A DNA stretch of 64,000 nucleotides from Dokdonella sp. Lineage in GTDB: Bacteria; Pseudomonadota; Gammaproteobacteria; Xanthomonadales; Rhodanobacteraceae. This document shows, one piece after another, positions 63,810-64,000 of the stretch. The notes under the pieces are model-generated. The model had not been told where the DNA came from and searched no databases. It worked only from the letters and a program-made list of their open reading frames with translations. How positions within the stretch are numbered: position 1 is the stretch's first letter; each line of letters opens with the position of its first letter. The DNA lies in assembly GCA_019634795.1 (NCBI GenBank), contig JAHCAR010000003.1:62001-126000 (forward strand), written 5' to 3'. The translations under genes were made by a program, and so were the position numbers.

Positions 63810-64000
63810 TGGCAAGCCTCGAATCCGGTATCGAAAAGGGTGTCGCGCGTTCCCGGATCGAACCGCGCGACGTGGCCGGCCGTCAGCGCGAATGTGCCGC
63901 CTGACGAGGTTCCGACCGAGGGCTCGCCCAGTGTTGCTTCGAGCCTGAGACAGTGCCCGGGCGACTCGCTGTGGCCGCCTCCACCGACGATGACCGCGCC
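63806..64000 (-). CDS. Partial gene: C-terminus of a probable exported protein
   Basis: The last 64 codons enter from the window edge: 'GAVIVGGGGHSESPGHCLRL' to 'DTLFDTGFEACQ'. The two cysteines could pair. It overlaps the exported repeat gene by ATGA, so both belong to one operon. Identity unknown. Confidence 0.65.
   Translation of the reverse strand, partial: GAVIVGGGGHSESPGHCLRLEATLGEPSVGTSSGGTFALTAGHVARFDPGTRDTLFDTGFEACQ

Overview
The window is about 64 kb of high-GC DNA from a gammaproteobacterium, most likely a member of the Lysobacterales (Xanthomonadales). This is inferred from the uvrC-pgsA-tRNA order, Xanthomonas-style REP and GGGAAT repeats, the agmatine route to putrescine, and a zinc-free L36. 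No rRNA operon is present to confirm it.

Backbone, 1-30 kb. A minus-strand group runs aguA, then aguB, a TraB-family membrane protein and a large DUF349 protein; a REP array and its RAYT transposase sit between aguA and aguB. Next come rpmJ and selO. From 9.9 to 22.5 kb lies a striking plus-strand cluster: two tandem Tat-exported TldD-like metalloproteases, a TldE/PmbA-like partner, DUF4159, a MoxR AAA+ ATPase, DUF58, a BatA-like protein and two large membrane proteins, most joined by 4-bp overlaps. It looks like one poorly characterised envelope proteolysis or assembly system. A DMT transporter, kdsB, a low-molecular-weight phosphatase, a thioredoxin-like/NHL protein, uvrC and pgsA follow.

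Island 1, 30.2-45.0 kb. A 59-bp direct repeat of the 3' half of tRNA-Cys bounds a 14.7-kb element. It carries a tyrosine integrase, a winged-helix protein next to iteron-like repeats, TerL, portal, major capsid protein, head-tail connectors, an SPP1 gp7-like head protein, a serine recombinase and a three-gene cargo cassette. I see no tail, lysis or CI-type repressor gene, so it resembles a capsid-forming phage satellite.

Kdp block, 45.2-53.8 kb. A TorF-like porin gene plus kdpF, A, B, C, D and E form one minus-strand operon, preceded by an 11-bp-spaced direct repeat that fits a KdpE operator.

Island 2, 54.8-59.8 kb. A 57-bp repeat of the tRNA-Leu(UAA) 3' end bounds a 5-kb, integrase-less island. 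It holds a frameshifted metallopeptidase, a DUF4236 protein, a DUF4468-like protein and a HEPN-like RxxxxH protein.

The tRNA-Gly, tRNA-Cys and tRNA-Leu genes are adjacent in Escherichia coli (glyW-cysT-leuZ, after uvrC-pgsA). Here Cys and Leu are 24.5 kb apart, so this tRNA cluster appears to be an integration hotspot. The right end (59.8-64 kb) returns to backbone-like genes: DUF3592-like, a PH-like membrane protein, SnoaL-like, GNAT, OmpW and an exported repeat protein.
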